Shown one piece after another: positions 32,901 to 45,601 of a DNA stretch of 64,000 nucleotides. Each line of letters opens with the position of its first letter. Position 1 is the stretch's first letter. Position numbers and translations under genes: made by a program. The DNA comes from Terebella lapidaria (taxonomy: Eukaryota > Annelida > Polychaeta > Terebellida > Terebellidae), in contig OX424559.1 in the NCBI GenBank assembly GCA_949152475.1, positions 36,067,119 to 36,131,118 of the forward strand, in the 5' to 3' direction. The notes beneath the pieces were generated by a model. It saw only the letters and a program-made list of their open reading frames with translations. It made no database searches and was not told where the DNA came from.

Positions 32901-34110
32901 TGGCGAGCAGCAATAGTGCACCAAGAGGTCATTGACCAGGAGGTGCAGAAGATGCTCGAGCTAGACATCATCGAACCCAGTGACAGCCCTTGGGCAAGTC
33001 CTGTGGTTATGGTGAAGAAGAAGGACGGCTCGTGGAGGTTCTGCGTTGATTATCGTAAGCTAAACGATGTCACGAGGAAGGACTCATATCCTCTCCCGCA
33101 CATCGAAGACACCTTCGATTCCCTGGCCGGGTCGCACTATTTTTGTGCTCTGGATCTGGCCTCCGGGTATTGGCAGGTTGAGATGGAGGAGAGTGATAGG
33201 GCGAAGACTGCCTTTATTACCAAGAACGGGCTCTACCAATTTAAGGTAATGCCGTTCGGGCTCTGTAACGTACCAGCGACGTTCGAGCGCCTCATGGAGA
33301 TGGTCCTTAAAGGGTTCCTCTGGAAGCGATGTATGGTCTACATCGACGATGTCGTCGTGTATGGCCGGTCATTCGAGGAAACCCTCACCAACCTCCAGAT
33401 GGTGCTCCATCACATCCGCGGAGCAGGCCTTAAGTTGAAGCCGAGTAAGTGCGAACTTTTCGCGCAGGAAATCCTGTACTTGGGCTTCATGGTAACGGGC
33501 ACCGGAGTTAGGCCAGACCCTAAAAAGATAGAGGCCGTCAAGAACTGGCCTCGGCCTTGCAACGTGGCGGACGTGAGGTCCTTTCTGGGCTTCGCAAGTT
33601 ACCACCGCAGGTTCGTGCGAAGCTTTGCGGAGGTCGCGCGCCCCCTTACTATCCTCACGGAAAAGGGCGCCGATTTCGTCTGGTCTGAGGAGCAGGCAAC
33701 TGCTTTCTCAGAACTCCGGAAGGCTTTGGCAGAAGCGCCGGTGCTGCGGCACCCTCGTCCGGATTGCGAGTTCATCCTGGATACTGACGCGAGTAACTTT
33801 GCACTCGGCGGTGTCCTCTCGCAGATCGTGGACGGGCAGGAGCGGGTAGTAGCTTATGCGAGTGTGGCTCTCAGCTGCTCTCAAATGAGAGCACTGCGAG
33901 TTGCTCATGGTTGTTACGATGACCAAGCGCTTCCGGCACTATTTGTTGGGACGCCATTTCCGGTTGCGGACCGACCACGGTTCGCTGAGATGGCTCCTCA
34001 ACTATAGTAAGGCCGACGGCTTGGTGGCTCGTCAAATTCCAAGAGTATGACATGCAAATTGAGCACTGCGCCAGTAAGTTGCACGGCAATGCGGACGGCC
34101 TGTCCCGTTG
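32820..34110 (+). pseudogene. Gypsy reverse transcriptase and RNase H region (frameshifted)
   Basis: One long frame to 34007 carries the RT signatures SPVVMVKKKDGSWRFCVDYR, LDLASGYWQVEM, MPFGLCNVPATFERLM and the catalytic YIDDVVVYG, then the connection region, and RNase H beginning FILDTDASNFALGG. Two further frame changes between about 33880 and 34030 disrupt the RNase H end (EHCASKLHGNADGLSR is in another frame). The RT core itself reads intact. Confidence 0.85.
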
Positions 34111-34599
34111 TCATAAGTGCAAGAATCCTGGCTGTGCAGGGATGGCCCCATTCCAGCACGCCGCGGATTCCTCCTCAGACTTGGAAGTGGACCTTCCGGG
34201 GAGACCGCAGGCCACCGCCCCCTCTAAAAACACGGCGGCCGGAGCAGCAAGAGTTCACTCCCGCACAAGGACCCGCCGCTACAGGCGTTGGCGTCCTGCC
34301 TTTGAAGCGGAAGTGCGGCTCAGCTCCAGCGAGTCTTCCTCGAGTCCGGCGGTGTACTCCTCGTGGGTAGCCTCCGCGTCCTCGGGCGAGTCTGAGTACA
34401 AGCGGTCCCTGCCCCCTGTGGTGATGGCCGCTGCGGCGCAGTCGAACGAGTCGGATGAGGAGCCCAACTATCTGGGAGGCTACTCTCTGGCGCAGTTGGC
34501 TGCGAAGCAGAGAGCTGACAGTGCTCTGGCACCGGTAATCCAGGCCCTTGAGGCCGGCCAGAAACCCTCTAAGGATGAGCGGAAGACCTACAGGGAGGA

Positions 34600-36046
34600 G
34601 ACCTTGTCTCTGGTATCCCAGTGGGAAAGACTCTCCTTGAGGGATGGCCTCTTACACCGGCGCTATGAACCACCGAGCCCACTGCCGGCAATATGGCAGT
34701 TGGTGCTTCCGGCGGAGCTGCGGAAAGAAGTACTCCACCAGTTGCATGACCTCCGGGTGACCGGTCACTTGGGAATCCGGAGCACCGTCCATAGGCTACA
34801 ACAGCGCTTTCATTGGCCTGGTAGCAGTTTGGACGTGCAATGGTGGTGCGCAGCCTGCCCTCGATGTCAAGCTCGGAAAGGAGTTCCGGCTCCTAGCCGC
34901 CACCCCTTAACCAGGGTTAAGGCGGGCGCGCCTTTTGATCAGATAGCTTTGGATATACTGGATACCCACTGGGTCACCCCGCGCGGTTTCGGGTACATCC
35001 TGGTGATTTACGACTATTTCACCAAATATACCGACGCCTACCCGCTGCGCTGCCAGACTGCGGACGAGGTAGCTCGGTTGCTGGTGAATAGATGGGTGGT
35101 GTACCATGGCGTACCCAAGCAGGTACACTCGGATCAGGGCACGCAATTTGAAAGCAACCTGTTCCGGGGCCTAGCGCAGATGCTGGGCAGTACCAAGGTG
35201 CGGACCACCCCTTACAGGCCCCAGTCGGATGGACAGGTTGAACGCTTTAATCGTTCTATCCTGAAGATGCTGGCGGCCTTCGTGAACGACCGTGCAGATG
35301 ATTGGGATGACCACCCCCCGTATGTCTTAATGGCGTACAGGTCGTCGGTCCACTCCTCGACCGGAGTTACTCCGCACGCGATGTTGTACGGCCGGGAGCT
35401 AAATCTGCCCGTGGATATCATGTATCCAACTGCAGCAGAGACCGGAGCAGTACCCCAGTGCGGTCCGGAGTACGTGGAGTGGGTTCGCCGTGCCCTGGCG
35501 AACGCCCATGATTTCGCGCGGGCGCGCCTTGACAAGTCCGCCATCCGGCAGAAACGAGCCTATGATGCCCATGCTAATGCTAGGCCCGCTTTCGCGGAAG
35601 GCGACAAGGTGCGCTACTATTATCCACCGCTTTAGCAAGGTAATAAGTTTGCTAAGCCGTGGATAGGGCCGTTTACGGTACTTAAGAGGGTTACGGACGT
35701 GGACTACCGGATCCGGAGGGACTCCGACCCGGACAAGGTTCTGGTGGTTCACATAGATAACCTGAAGAAGTACAAAGGCCCGCTTGTCATGGATCCGCTG
35801 ATACAAGATGCGGAACCGGATGATGCTCCTTTATTGGATCCGTCCAGTCAGCATCCGCGGACTCCGGACGAGCGTGTGCGCCGTATGGTGGGTCTCCCGG
35901 ACCTCTCTGTACCGTCAGATGACGGTCCGGACGACTTTGCACCAGATCTCGGCGATCCGCAGGTACCTCCACTCCCTCCACCACCTGCGGATGACGGGCG
36001 GCCACACCGGAAACCTCGTGCGCCGACCCGGTATGGGTGGGATTAA
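34600..36046 (+). pseudogene. Gypsy integrase with in-frame stop before the C-terminal domain
   Basis: The HHCC zinc motif is visible (HDLRVTGHLG, then CAACPRCQARKG), as is the D,D,E core: ALDILDTHW, VHSDQGTQFE and RPQSDGQVERFNR. TAG at 35633 interrupts the same frame, which continues with KPWIGPFTVLKRV (GPY/F module) and ends at 36046. The stop looks like a single-base change, so the full integrase would be truncated by about 137 residues. Confidence 0.85.
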
Positions 36047-38634
36047 CGTTTCGCCCATGCAGATGCGTCTGCGGTATCCATCTATCACACCAGGGATGGA
36101 TTTCAGGTCGTTCCGCGAGGATCCGCACGACTTTCCTCCGTGAGCGATCACTTTGTGGCTATCTCCGCAGTTGAGGGTCCGCGGATATCTTTGCGTCGTA
36201 ACGCCACCGCTCCGCATCCGCCCTCCCGTAGTTTCCAGCGCCAGGGATGTGCGGATGGCCTGTCCGCACATTGTGGATGGCTGTCCGGCGTAATCCGCCC
36301 CACGGTTACGCTGGCCGGACGAATTTAATGATCCAGCCGGACGCCCCTGGTCCCGGAACAGCCTCTTATGTGGCCAGACTGAGGTTGGGATTTACGTCCG
36401 CTATGGGAGAAGCGCCTTCCCACGGATTTGGGAACTGGCTACTGGACGCGGGGATAGTGTCCGGATGTGAGGACTGATGTCCGCGGTTCGTCCGCGCGAC
36501 TCGTCCGGCGTCCGGACGCTTTAAGATGACGCACTTCGGTGTAGTTATCCCCCGTGCGCCACTACTCTAAGGGTACTTAGATGTAGGATAAGGTTTCTTG
36601 CGGCAGGAAACCGTTTACCATTATTTTTAATGGACCGGCTGTTAAGTCCGCGCGTGCGGACCAGCCGCGGTAGTGGGGGACGCTCATTTTCGTCCGGATC
36701 GCACCTTATAATACGCGGTCCGGCCGGGATGACCGGATCCCCGGCCCCTTTCTAAGAAGGGGGTCGTATTGTACATGCGCAGCATACTTTGTGGCTTTTA
36801 ATCCCTATCATTATCATTGGATAAGGTCAATATGCCAAACATATGGTGGGCGTTCGCCCTGGACTCCGTCCACGGGCAGTTGCGGATGTCCGCCGGCTAT
36901 TGATTTCATCATGTTAGGGATCCTCTAGATTGGGCGCCGGCATGACGGGTACGTCCCCCTAGCCATGTAGGCTAAGGACCATGCCGGCTCCGCGTCTAAT
37001 CTATTGGTTCCGCGCTCCGGTAGTCGTTTGGATAGGCTCTAGGTTGGACCGGACATAGCTCCGCGGTCGGGCTGTACGTTGGGGTTGCTAGTGGGCGCGT
37101 TGCAAACGCCCATAGGGCGCTCAATTGTCTGTCCGGCTGCCATGGGCACGTCCGATCGCCTTGTAAGCAGACCAGCGGCTATGGGGAGTGGTTTTGTTTA
37201 TTTTCCATCTCATGTTATAATTTATTGAGTGGATTATATAAGCCACATGTGTGCGGCATGTCTCTGGAGAATTCTGTTCTTGCTCGATTAATGACACAAT
37301 TGAGACAAGTTTGTGAAATTTCCTTTCCGGTGCAGTAGAGGGGTGTAAGGGATTGCGCTAATTTTGACAGTGACGGTGTGATGTGATATCCGAAAAGACT
37401 GGAGAATAACAATTTATTGTTGTTTTCGTCTGACATATTCGTACCAGTCACAAGTTAGTGGTTACTGTCAATTTTAAGCCCCATTTCTACCTGGCTGGGG
37501 TGATTAATTTCACGTCATTTACCGCCAGTGCGGAAGCTATAGCTAATGACTGATTTTAATTACTGTATGATATTTGCGAGGTCCCCCGGGATAGAAATGT
37601 GCATTTTCTACCCGTATACATGGAGGGTGAGGAGTCACCGGAGGGAAATGATTGCTCCCGCATGAGTTTTATAGTGATTGTATTTTCGTCCGGCAGTGTG
37701 TCGTTATGACCGGGGACAGAAGTTTTCAGCGACGCCGCGTGCATTGCTGCGCGCGTAGAATAGCTGCCGATATGTGTTATATATATATATATGTCGTACC
37801 CGGATTATTTATTTAATCTCCAGATGTTTGGCGCATTTGTTTTGTGCCACTCGCGCTTAGTTCGCTGCAGCTGCGCTTGACCCCGAGGGGTCTAGCGTGG
37901 CCGGCGTTTGAGATGCGAGTGAATTTGCCGGTGGTGAATTCCCCGTGCGGGCCGTGTTGGAGATGTGCGGGTGGACGGGTGTCTACATGTGTTTGTGGAT
38001 GTCCGCCTGTCTGCGCGTCTCTACACTGGCCTGCCCGGGTAGTAGTACACCGATACTGGCAGTCAGCGCGGCTTACTGCGTTGGCGTTGATAGCTGTCTG
38101 TGACAGCTGTCCGCAGGTGTATGTATGTCTGTCAGGCGTATGTATGTCCGTGCGGATGAGCCAGAGTCGCTTTGGCGGCTCCGCCCTGCCTCAGATCCGT
38201 CCTGCGGGTCTGGGGTGCCAGTCGGTAGGGCGGCCGGCAACACTTTTTAGAGGTACTACCACTTTTGATCACTCGGTGTGTCGTTTTACAAAATTTCTAA
38301 ATTTAAAGTTTAACCTTAAAGATCTTCCAAAGACTCGGCACACCGTCCCTTTCGGCGGATGACCTTCCAAGGTCACCACATCTTTTTGGACCACCTCGGT
38401 CAAAATTTTAGCTTGTTTATGAGGATTTATTCAAAATTGCAAAGCGTGTTATAGTTTACTCCGTGAGTCCAGGGGTCGTTCCCCATTCTTCCAAAAGGGA
38501 CTCTTAAAGTCCTAGTCTGTTGCGCCGTGACTTCTGGGTACCGCTCACCTTGCTTCCTTCGGTCCGCCATGCGATGCCTCCGTCGTGTTTCAGCAGGTTT
38601 TGGGCGTAGGCGGAGCATGTTGGGGACCAACATT
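36047..38634 (+). other. 2.6-kb GC-rich untranslated trailer of the Gypsy element
   Basis: No envelope-like frame with signal peptide and membrane anchor was seen between pol and the 3' LTR. The region repeats short GC-rich words (for example TCCGGACG and GCGGATGTCCGC variants). An open frame at 37844-38362 has no recognised domain and an odd composition. Confidence 0.6.
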
Positions 38635-38649
38635 GTAAGAAGGGGGTAA
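38635..38649 (+). other. Polypurine tract of the Gypsy element
   Basis: GTAAGAAGGGGGTAA directly precedes the 3' LTR; the AAGAAGGGGG core is the expected plus-strand primer. Confidence 0.75.
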
Positions 38650-39382
38650 TGTGGCGATTTTGCCCTAAGATCACGGCAGGTGATTCTAAACACACATCCC
38701 ATTTGTATGGACTTTTGTTTTAACACAGCTCCGTTCGAGCGGGCGTTGCCACGGCGACGCATTGTAATTTATGCTCCAGTAAACTGTAACAATGGTCTGT
38801 ATAAGCCGCACGTGCTGTCTCTAGTTTGTGGTGTATTATAAATACACTGGAAGCCGCTGGCTCGGGGAGATTGTCCAAGAGCGAGTGCCGAAACAGTATG
38901 CGGGCTCAGCCATGAGCTCTGCGTCCCTGTTTCACGAGTAGAGGCCCCGCGGGGGCCCCGGGGACAGTTTCCATTGGGGGGTCTGGGCTGGGGGGGACGA
39001 GCTGCTGACTCGGGGGCGCAAGCCCTGTGGATCGCCAGTTCTCCCCCTTCCCGGGACGAGGTGACGGAGGCTCTGGCAGACCGTCGGGCTGGTGCAGAGT
39101 TCTATCTCTGCGACAGTGCCGTCGGCGAGTCCGGAGAGCAATATGCCCACGTGTACGGGTTCCGTGAGGCCGCGCCCGAGGCCTCTCGGGCTCTACACAC
39201 GGCTACATTACCATTATAATGTATAATGCATGTGATGATGTTGATGATGATGATGTTGATGATGTGTTGTACTATGTGGTGATGTATGAGATCCGGGCTC
39301 GTTCCGGACGGACTGGTACCTGGTTGTGATACCTGTAGGGTATCGCCCGGGCGCCCCGTACTGGGCGTCTGGGAACGTTACA
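38650..39382 (+). repeat. 3' LTR of the Gypsy element
   Basis: Same length as the 5' LTR, with about 20 scattered differences. Followed by TAAG, matching the base quartet before the 5' LTR. Confidence 0.9.
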
Positions 39383-39386
39383 TAAG

Positions 39387-40629
39387 TATGGACGCCATCA
39401 ATGTTTATGGGTTATGGAGTTGAATTCGGGTCATCAAACACGTAAGTAATCTCTCCAGAGTGCGAACAAACCGAGGGTGAGAACATTGTTTTGAGACTTG
39501 ATGCGCATGGCATCTTTACACGACAGGTGATGGACAGGTGATGAAGTTTGTGGCAACGAACCATGTGACAAAATAATATTTCGTATCCACAACTATCTTC
39601 GTCAAGACAGAAGCACATTACTTGCATGGTATACTAGTATAGAGCATACACGAATAACTACATGTATTCCTTTTGTAAGATGCAACGATAAGTTTACTCT
39701 ATCAAATCTTTTAATTCTGTGAGATAATCGGGCACGTACTCACAGTACAATACATGAGATCAAAGACATATTGCTGAGATAGTCCTAACTCGCCACACTA
39801 TCAATTACAGAATGGCAAAACATCACATCTCCCCATTGTTCATTGTTGGAAAACAATATTTTGACGTGGTGTTTTTGAACCAGATATACATCACAAAGGA
39901 TTTGGCGTATAAGGTACATACACGCGAGCTACATAGGAAGAGTGAAGTACAACTCATCAGCTAGGGCACAACCCAATACAGCATCCTACATGTAGAATGA
40001 TGCATGGGCATAACTATAACCACTGTTTATCATATAGTCATATGTTCAGACATCAGTTTTCATTCCAGTCGCGTCATATTAGTATTCACAACATATGTCG
40101 TTGACTCTCGCGTGTCCCTTAGTTGTCCTCAGTTAGAACAATTCATGATAATGATTCGAAAACTGCTATCGCCTGTTGGACAGCGACCACAGAACGTGAA
40201 TATTTATATTTCAATGAAATAGTTTCCTGATATATTGACAGAAAATTAATGTCCGTCAATATAATATATTTGTATATCTTGTACCTTCGTAACAATTCCC
40301 TTGTCATGGGATTCTTCCAGTTTGTCATATATACTGCTTTCCTGTCAATGTCGAGAAGATGCGATGAAAAAAAAAGAAAATTACAATTAACAGTTCTCAC
40401 AGGTAGTGATATGTTTCATCTCATAGATAACGAATATTTCGTACATCAACTCCCTGCTACATACTAATTAGCTGTCAGATTCGGTTGTCAGATACTGTGC
40501 TTATGTACATGCTTGATGTGTCATAACTTTGGAAGAAATCATTATATCAATAATTATGTTGTGAAGACCGTTTTGTTCAGTTCAAATAGTGCTTCTACAT
40601 ACACCACACTCACAAAAACATATAAAAGC
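39387..40629. other. Intergenic DNA, no gene recognised
   Basis: AT-rich, with no coding similarity. It leads into the duplicated block. Confidence 0.5.
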
Positions 40630-41395
40630 ATAATCATTATATACAAAATTTGATATAATAATGAATTAACAACATGAGATGTAGTCTTTCACTAGCATGT
40701 ACAGCATCAGTAGAAACGAAACATGTGAAACCTTCTATTGCAGATGATCGAGATGTAAACTTTGTGGAATGATTATTACCAAATGTATTCATCGCAAATA
40801 TTATATAAATAACAAAATACGTGTTCCTTGGCTGAGTGCTTGTATCTATCACACAGCGATACAAAGTTCAAGACTAAACACGACCCGTTTTTGTTTCTGC
40901 ACCTTCACAGGAAGTTAAACATCATTATGACAGCAGTGGTCATATATTACTTAATGTAGTATATACACAATGTTTTTAAAACGTCTTTGTGAATCTTGTG
41001 TGCAAATATCTTATTGCTTATAGGTATGGCCATTTTAGCGTCATATATTTGTACCCGATATTAACAAAATTATAAATTTAGTGTAACTTTTGTGTTAGAT
41101 TGCAAGTATAAATTTAAACACTGTTCAGTCAGTGATTACTTTAAAAGATATTTCAATCTGATAATAATGAAAAAATGGACACGTCCCTGTAAGATTCATT
41201 CATAATATATAAATGAGTTTCCCTCTCATTTTTGTTTTCTCTCACTTCGCAGGCCTGATATGACTTTCTGTCCCCGGACTATTAGATAGGATAACGGACC
41301 CTGTTTTGTTTGCTCGGAATACTCAATACTGGGTATTGATTCCACGTCCATATAAGCATCTTGTTTAATATAACATGAAATTCACAACAGAGTGA
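40630..41395. repeat. Segmental duplication, non-coding block, copy 1
   Basis: Matches 57660-58930 in the same orientation. Shared stretches include TCAGTAGAAACGAAACAT, TCACACAGCGATACAAAGTT and GATATTTCAATCT. Together with 45602-46375 it shows that the receptor locus was duplicated in tandem. A 130-bp dispersed repeat (41218-41345) is inserted here and absent from copy 2. Confidence 0.75.
41218..41345. repeat. 130-bp dispersed repeat, copy 2
   Basis: Same orientation and nearly the same sequence as 11674-11805. It interrupts the duplicated block, so it was gained after the duplication or lost from the other copy. Confidence 0.7.
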
Positions 41396-41699
41396 CCATA
41401 CAATAGCTTCACTCTCCTCGAATTTTATCATGTTAAGACATGTAAATAGTATCATAAGTAAAGTAAATATAAATGCTATGATATGTCATTATGACACCTA
41501 CTACTACACGAGAATAATTTCACTGACGGATCGTCAATATAATCAGATTACGAGGATTGAGGAAACATATAAAAATGTACATACATGTTGCATGTTGAAT
41601 AAAAACAAAAGCCCAAAGGCTAGGGAAGATTACCGGACAATTCTTGTTTTATAATTTAAATATTAGTTGTTTTGTCCCTTGATTTTAAAAATAATGTCA

Positions 41700-41917
41700 C
41701 TGGTCAAAATTAATGTGACAATAATGTTCAGCATATATCATTTCCTATATATCCACAATTGATTGCTACATGTAAGCTGTAAAGTCGGTAATAAGCGAGA
41801 TATTAGACATTTTATGCTCTGACCTTAAAAATGAGGTCAGAGGTCAAGTTCAAGGTCATGACAATATTCAGCATATATCACTTCCTATAATTATGTCCCA
41901 ATTGATTTGTAAGCTTT
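41700..41917. repeat. AGGTCA satellite fragment, left of the LINE
   Basis: Inverted relative to the array at 24480-25250. Contains ATGAGGTCAGAGGTCAAG and CAAGGTCATGACAATATTCA. It stops at TAAGCT, where the LINE begins; the satellite resumes at about 45367. Confidence 0.75.
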
Positions 41918-44900
41918 CTAATCGTGAAGTATGTGGATCTCTGCAGTACAACAAAAGTTCAATAATTTTATGCCTAAGTGTTGGTAAACATATCTGGATA
42001 CTATAGACGGTAAGAAGATCTGGATATTTTGTGGATTTTTTTGTGTTTTTGTGATTCTAAAACATACAATTTGGATACACTGGCTAGTTGATGTTTATCC
42101 AAGCAAGACAATGCCAGCCAGGGTCACATACACTAGGTGTAAACTGATCAGCTTAGCTAACAACTTGTTCCATTCTCCACCACGCCTGAATTCTCAGGTA
42201 TGGACTACTACTCTGTGTAAATTCGGATTCTCTGTGAGGGGCCCATCCCGACGAGGCTGCCGTGGAAGGCTTAGGAAACAACGACAAATTACAAAAACTA
42301 TTGGATTCAGACCAGATAACCACACATCAATAACATCACGAACTAGATACCTCAAGGAAATCAACATCACCGACACCAACCAATGTGTTCAGCCCAGTAA
42401 AATCAGCGCAGTGACGTTTGCTATGGTCAACTGCAGGTCAGTGAGAAATAAGATGACATCATGGAATACATCACGGAACATAGTCCCGACTTGATGGCAT
42501 TCACAGAAACCTGGCTATCCAGTGGGGATGGAGACAAGCACATCATAAACTAACTCACTCCAGCAGGGTATACACTCTTTCACAGACCACGAAGTGGCCG
42601 TGGTGGAGGCACTGCTATCCTGTGCAAGTCCAGTTCCAATGGATTGCTGGAATCTTCTACTAATGCCTGCCAGTCCAACTCGTTTGAACACATGACCATC
42701 AGACTCTCCATGTACAATCTCCATATAGCCAATGTGATAGTTGTGTACCGATCACCATCCTTGAGGAATACTGCTGATTTTTCATTGACTTCGCCACATT
42801 GTGTGAGTACCATTCAATGTCAAGGAATATCATCATAGTCGAGGACTTCAACTTTCACATGGATATCAGAGCACAACCAAACACCAAAACAACGAACTTA
42901 TTGCTGGACTCCATGGACTTGTGTCAGCACATCACATTTCCTACACACAGCGATGGACATACCCTTCATCTCTTGATATCACATCCTTCAGACGACCTGA
43001 TAATGGTAGGATCAGAGCGTCCTGGTGACTTCATATCTGATCACTGCGTCGTCAGCTGCCTTCTACAGTTCCATCCTCCAGATCCTGTCAAGAAGCTTAT
43101 ATGCTACAGGAAACTAAAGTATATCAACAGCACGGCCTCCAAACAGGATCTGCTCGAGTCTTCAGTAGTGGCATCTCCAAATGGGAATCTGACAGCACTT
43201 GTGGAGCAGTACTGCAGGGACCTCTCTCACGTTCTTAACAAGCATGCTCCACTGAAAGAACGAACTCTCGTGGTTAGACCTTATTCGCCATGGTATTACC
43301 AACGAGATTACTGAAGTAAAAATGCTGCGTCGCCAATATCAGAACTTATGAAGGTCATCTCGTCTTACTGTCCATCGTGAGATGTTCAAAGCCCAACGTC
43401 AGGTTGTCCAAAACCTGATAAAGAAGGCCAAGAAGGATTACTTCACAACAAAGATCGATGATAATGCAACAAATCCTAAGCAACTATTCGCAGTTATTTA
43501 CCATCTTCTGCATCGCAAGAGTGAGATGCCTCTCCCTCTCAACCACAAACTTTTAATGCTGGCCGAGTCATTCAGTGCATTTTTCCAGACCAAGATCAGC
43601 AAGTTAAGAACTATCCTTGACGCACAACCACTCTGCCAGTTACCAGTTGTCGAGGCACCAGTAGTGAATTATCGTCTCACATACTTCAGTCCTGTAACAT
43701 CTGAGTTTTTGCTGAATCTCATCAACAAGTCTTGTATACTTGTCAGCCAAGTCCTGTGTACTAGATCCCATGCCGACGTCCTTGGTCAAGGAGCATGCTC
43801 CCGGCCTCGTATCTGCAATTACTAACATTGTCAACCCCTCCCTGCTCAGTGGCACTTTTCCGGACGAACTGAAAAAGCCTGTCGTCACTCTTCTACCTAG
43901 AAACTCCTCACTGGATGTGAACAATCTCAGACATTATAGGCCGGCCTCTAACCTGCACTATATCTCTAAGTTGGTTGAAAAGGTTGTCGCCTGCCAACTT
44001 TCAGAACATCTCCTTCAAAATAATCTGTATGAACAATACCAGTCGGCATACCGGAGTCACCACAGCACCAAGACGGCGCTAGTGTATGTCACAAATGATA
44101 AACTCCAGGCTGTGGACACCAAACGATTGGTAATCTTGGTGCGTCTAGATATGTCCGCCGCTTATGATACTATAGACCATACTCTGCTTCTGAACATGTT
44201 GAATGAAAGATACGGAATTGTTGGAACGGCACACAACTGGTTCAGGTCATACCTTTCTCTCGTAGCAAGTCAGAGAGTTGTGTTACAGGGAGTGTCTTCC
44301 GAGGCACGACCATTGGATCTTGGTGTTCCCCAGGGCTCGGTTTTGGGCCCTGTGATGTTCACTATGTATTCTGCCCCAACAACGGATATCGCTCGCAAGC
44401 ATGGCCTGCAAATCCATCTGTATGCAGACGACATGCAGCTTTACATCTGTTTTCACCCGGATGAGTTATCTATTACTATTGCATGTGTGGAAAAATGCGT
44501 GTCGGAGATCAAAGCTTGGCTTGTGGCACATAATCTCAAGCTGAACGATGACAAGACAGTGATTTTGGAGATGATCTCTCCACGTTCAACATCAGCTGTC
44601 GGTGAAATGTGCGTCAGGATAGGTGACGAGTGCATTACTCTGTCCACTAGTGCTAGGAATCTGGGTGTCCTTATGGACCAACATCTCAACATGCAAAAGC
44701 ACGTCAAAAACGTGTGTAGGTCAGCCTATGCTCAGTTGAGGAGGATTGCCCATGCTCGCCGTTTCATACCACAGGCAACAGCTGTTACATTAGTGCCTGC
44801 TTTCATCAGATGTAGTCGGCTCGACTACTGCAATGCAATTATGTACGGTCTTCCAAATTACTGCATCTTACAATTACAACGTGTTCAGAACTCCGCTGCT

Positions 44901-45366
44901 CGTGTTGTGACATGGACTCGCAAGTACGACCACATTAGGTCCACCCTTCATGAACTCAACGTGTGTTGTTCAAGATACTGATGATGACCTATCGGGCCCT
45001 CCACGGACTAGCACCAGAATATATATCAGACTTGGTGGTGCCCTACATGCCAGCCCGCAGTCTGCACTCAGCACAAAGCGACTTGCTGGTCATCCCATCT
45101 TCAAGGCTCCGTTCTTTCGGTGGCAGACGGTTTGCCCATGCAGCACCGAAACTATGGAATGACCTGCCTCTGCACCTGCGGTACGTCCGGTCAGTGGCCC
45201 AGTTTAAATGTCAACTTCAAAACTCACCTATTCACTAAGACATTTTCCATTTGAAATTATATTTTCTAGTTGTCTCTAAAGTTATCTTTAACCTTATCGA
45301 TATTGTCAAGCGCAGTGAATGCATTTCATGCAGATACCAGCCCTATATAAGCTATTATTATTATAA
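41918..45366 (+). mobile_element. L2/CR1-like LINE inserted in an AGGTCA satellite copy
   Basis: The satellite breaks at AAGCT (41913-41917) and resumes after AAGCT plus an ATTATTATTATAATAT tail (about 45350-45366), giving both insertion borders and a possible 5-bp duplication. The element has an endonuclease, a reverse transcriptase and the typical C-terminal block. The (ATT)n tail matches the other LINE fragment at 28133-28510. Confidence 0.8.
42380..45238 (+). pseudogene. LINE endonuclease-reverse transcriptase (several frames)
   Basis: The AP-type endonuclease shows AMVNCRSVRNKM (about 42421) and DLMAFTETWLSSGDGDKH (about 42490), then a stop and frame changes (PRSGRGGGTAILCKS; HNIIIVEDFN-like region near 42830). 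The RT frame 43740-44981 has AYDTIDHTLLLNML, LGVPQGSVLGPVMFTMYSA and the catalytic HLYADDMQLYI. The C-terminus continues in another frame (44963-45238; YRALHGLAPEYISDLVVPYM and AAPKLWNDLPLHLR). Stops and shifts around 42555, 43315, 43800 and 44970 make it inactive. It would copy its RNA at a nicked target if intact. Confidence 0.85.
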
Positions 45367-45440
45367 TATAAAGTCGATAATAAGCGAGATTTTAGCCATT
45401 ATGAGCTCTGACCTTGAAAATGAGGTCGAAGGTCAGACGA
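45367..45440. repeat. AGGTCA satellite fragment, right of the LINE
   Basis: AAAGTCGATAATAAGCGAGA followed by GACCTTGAAAATGAGGTCGA continues the unit interrupted at 41917. Confidence 0.7.
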
Positions 45441-45601
45441 CGACGAACGTCAGATGCAACACCACGGCAATAAGTTATCAGACCAAAGGTACGATAACCT
45501 ATAAAAACAATCAACTGGACAAGTTAATAGAGTTCAAAATGACATATCGATATTCAAGCATATCCGATTGTAAGTATGACATAAAATTGTACAAATTTCA
45601 T

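Larger units (their letters stand above)
29207..39382 (+). mobile_element. Full-length but inactivated Gypsy (Metaviridae-type) LTR retrotransposon
   Basis: Two 733-bp LTRs (29207-29939 and 38650-39382) with TG...CA ends, a TAAG target duplication (29203-29206 and 39383-39386), a primer-binding site and a polypurine tract. Gag, protease, reverse transcriptase, RNase H and integrase occur in the Gypsy order. The LTRs differ at roughly 20 positions by eye, so the insertion is not recent. Several frameshifts and a stop inactivate it. The element is strikingly GC-rich beside its AT-rich host DNA. Confidence 0.92.

Noticed and set aside
37844..38362. Envelope protein of the Gypsy element
   Set aside because: The frame lacks a signal peptide, a membrane anchor and any recognised motif, and its composition looks like GC-rich non-coding DNA.
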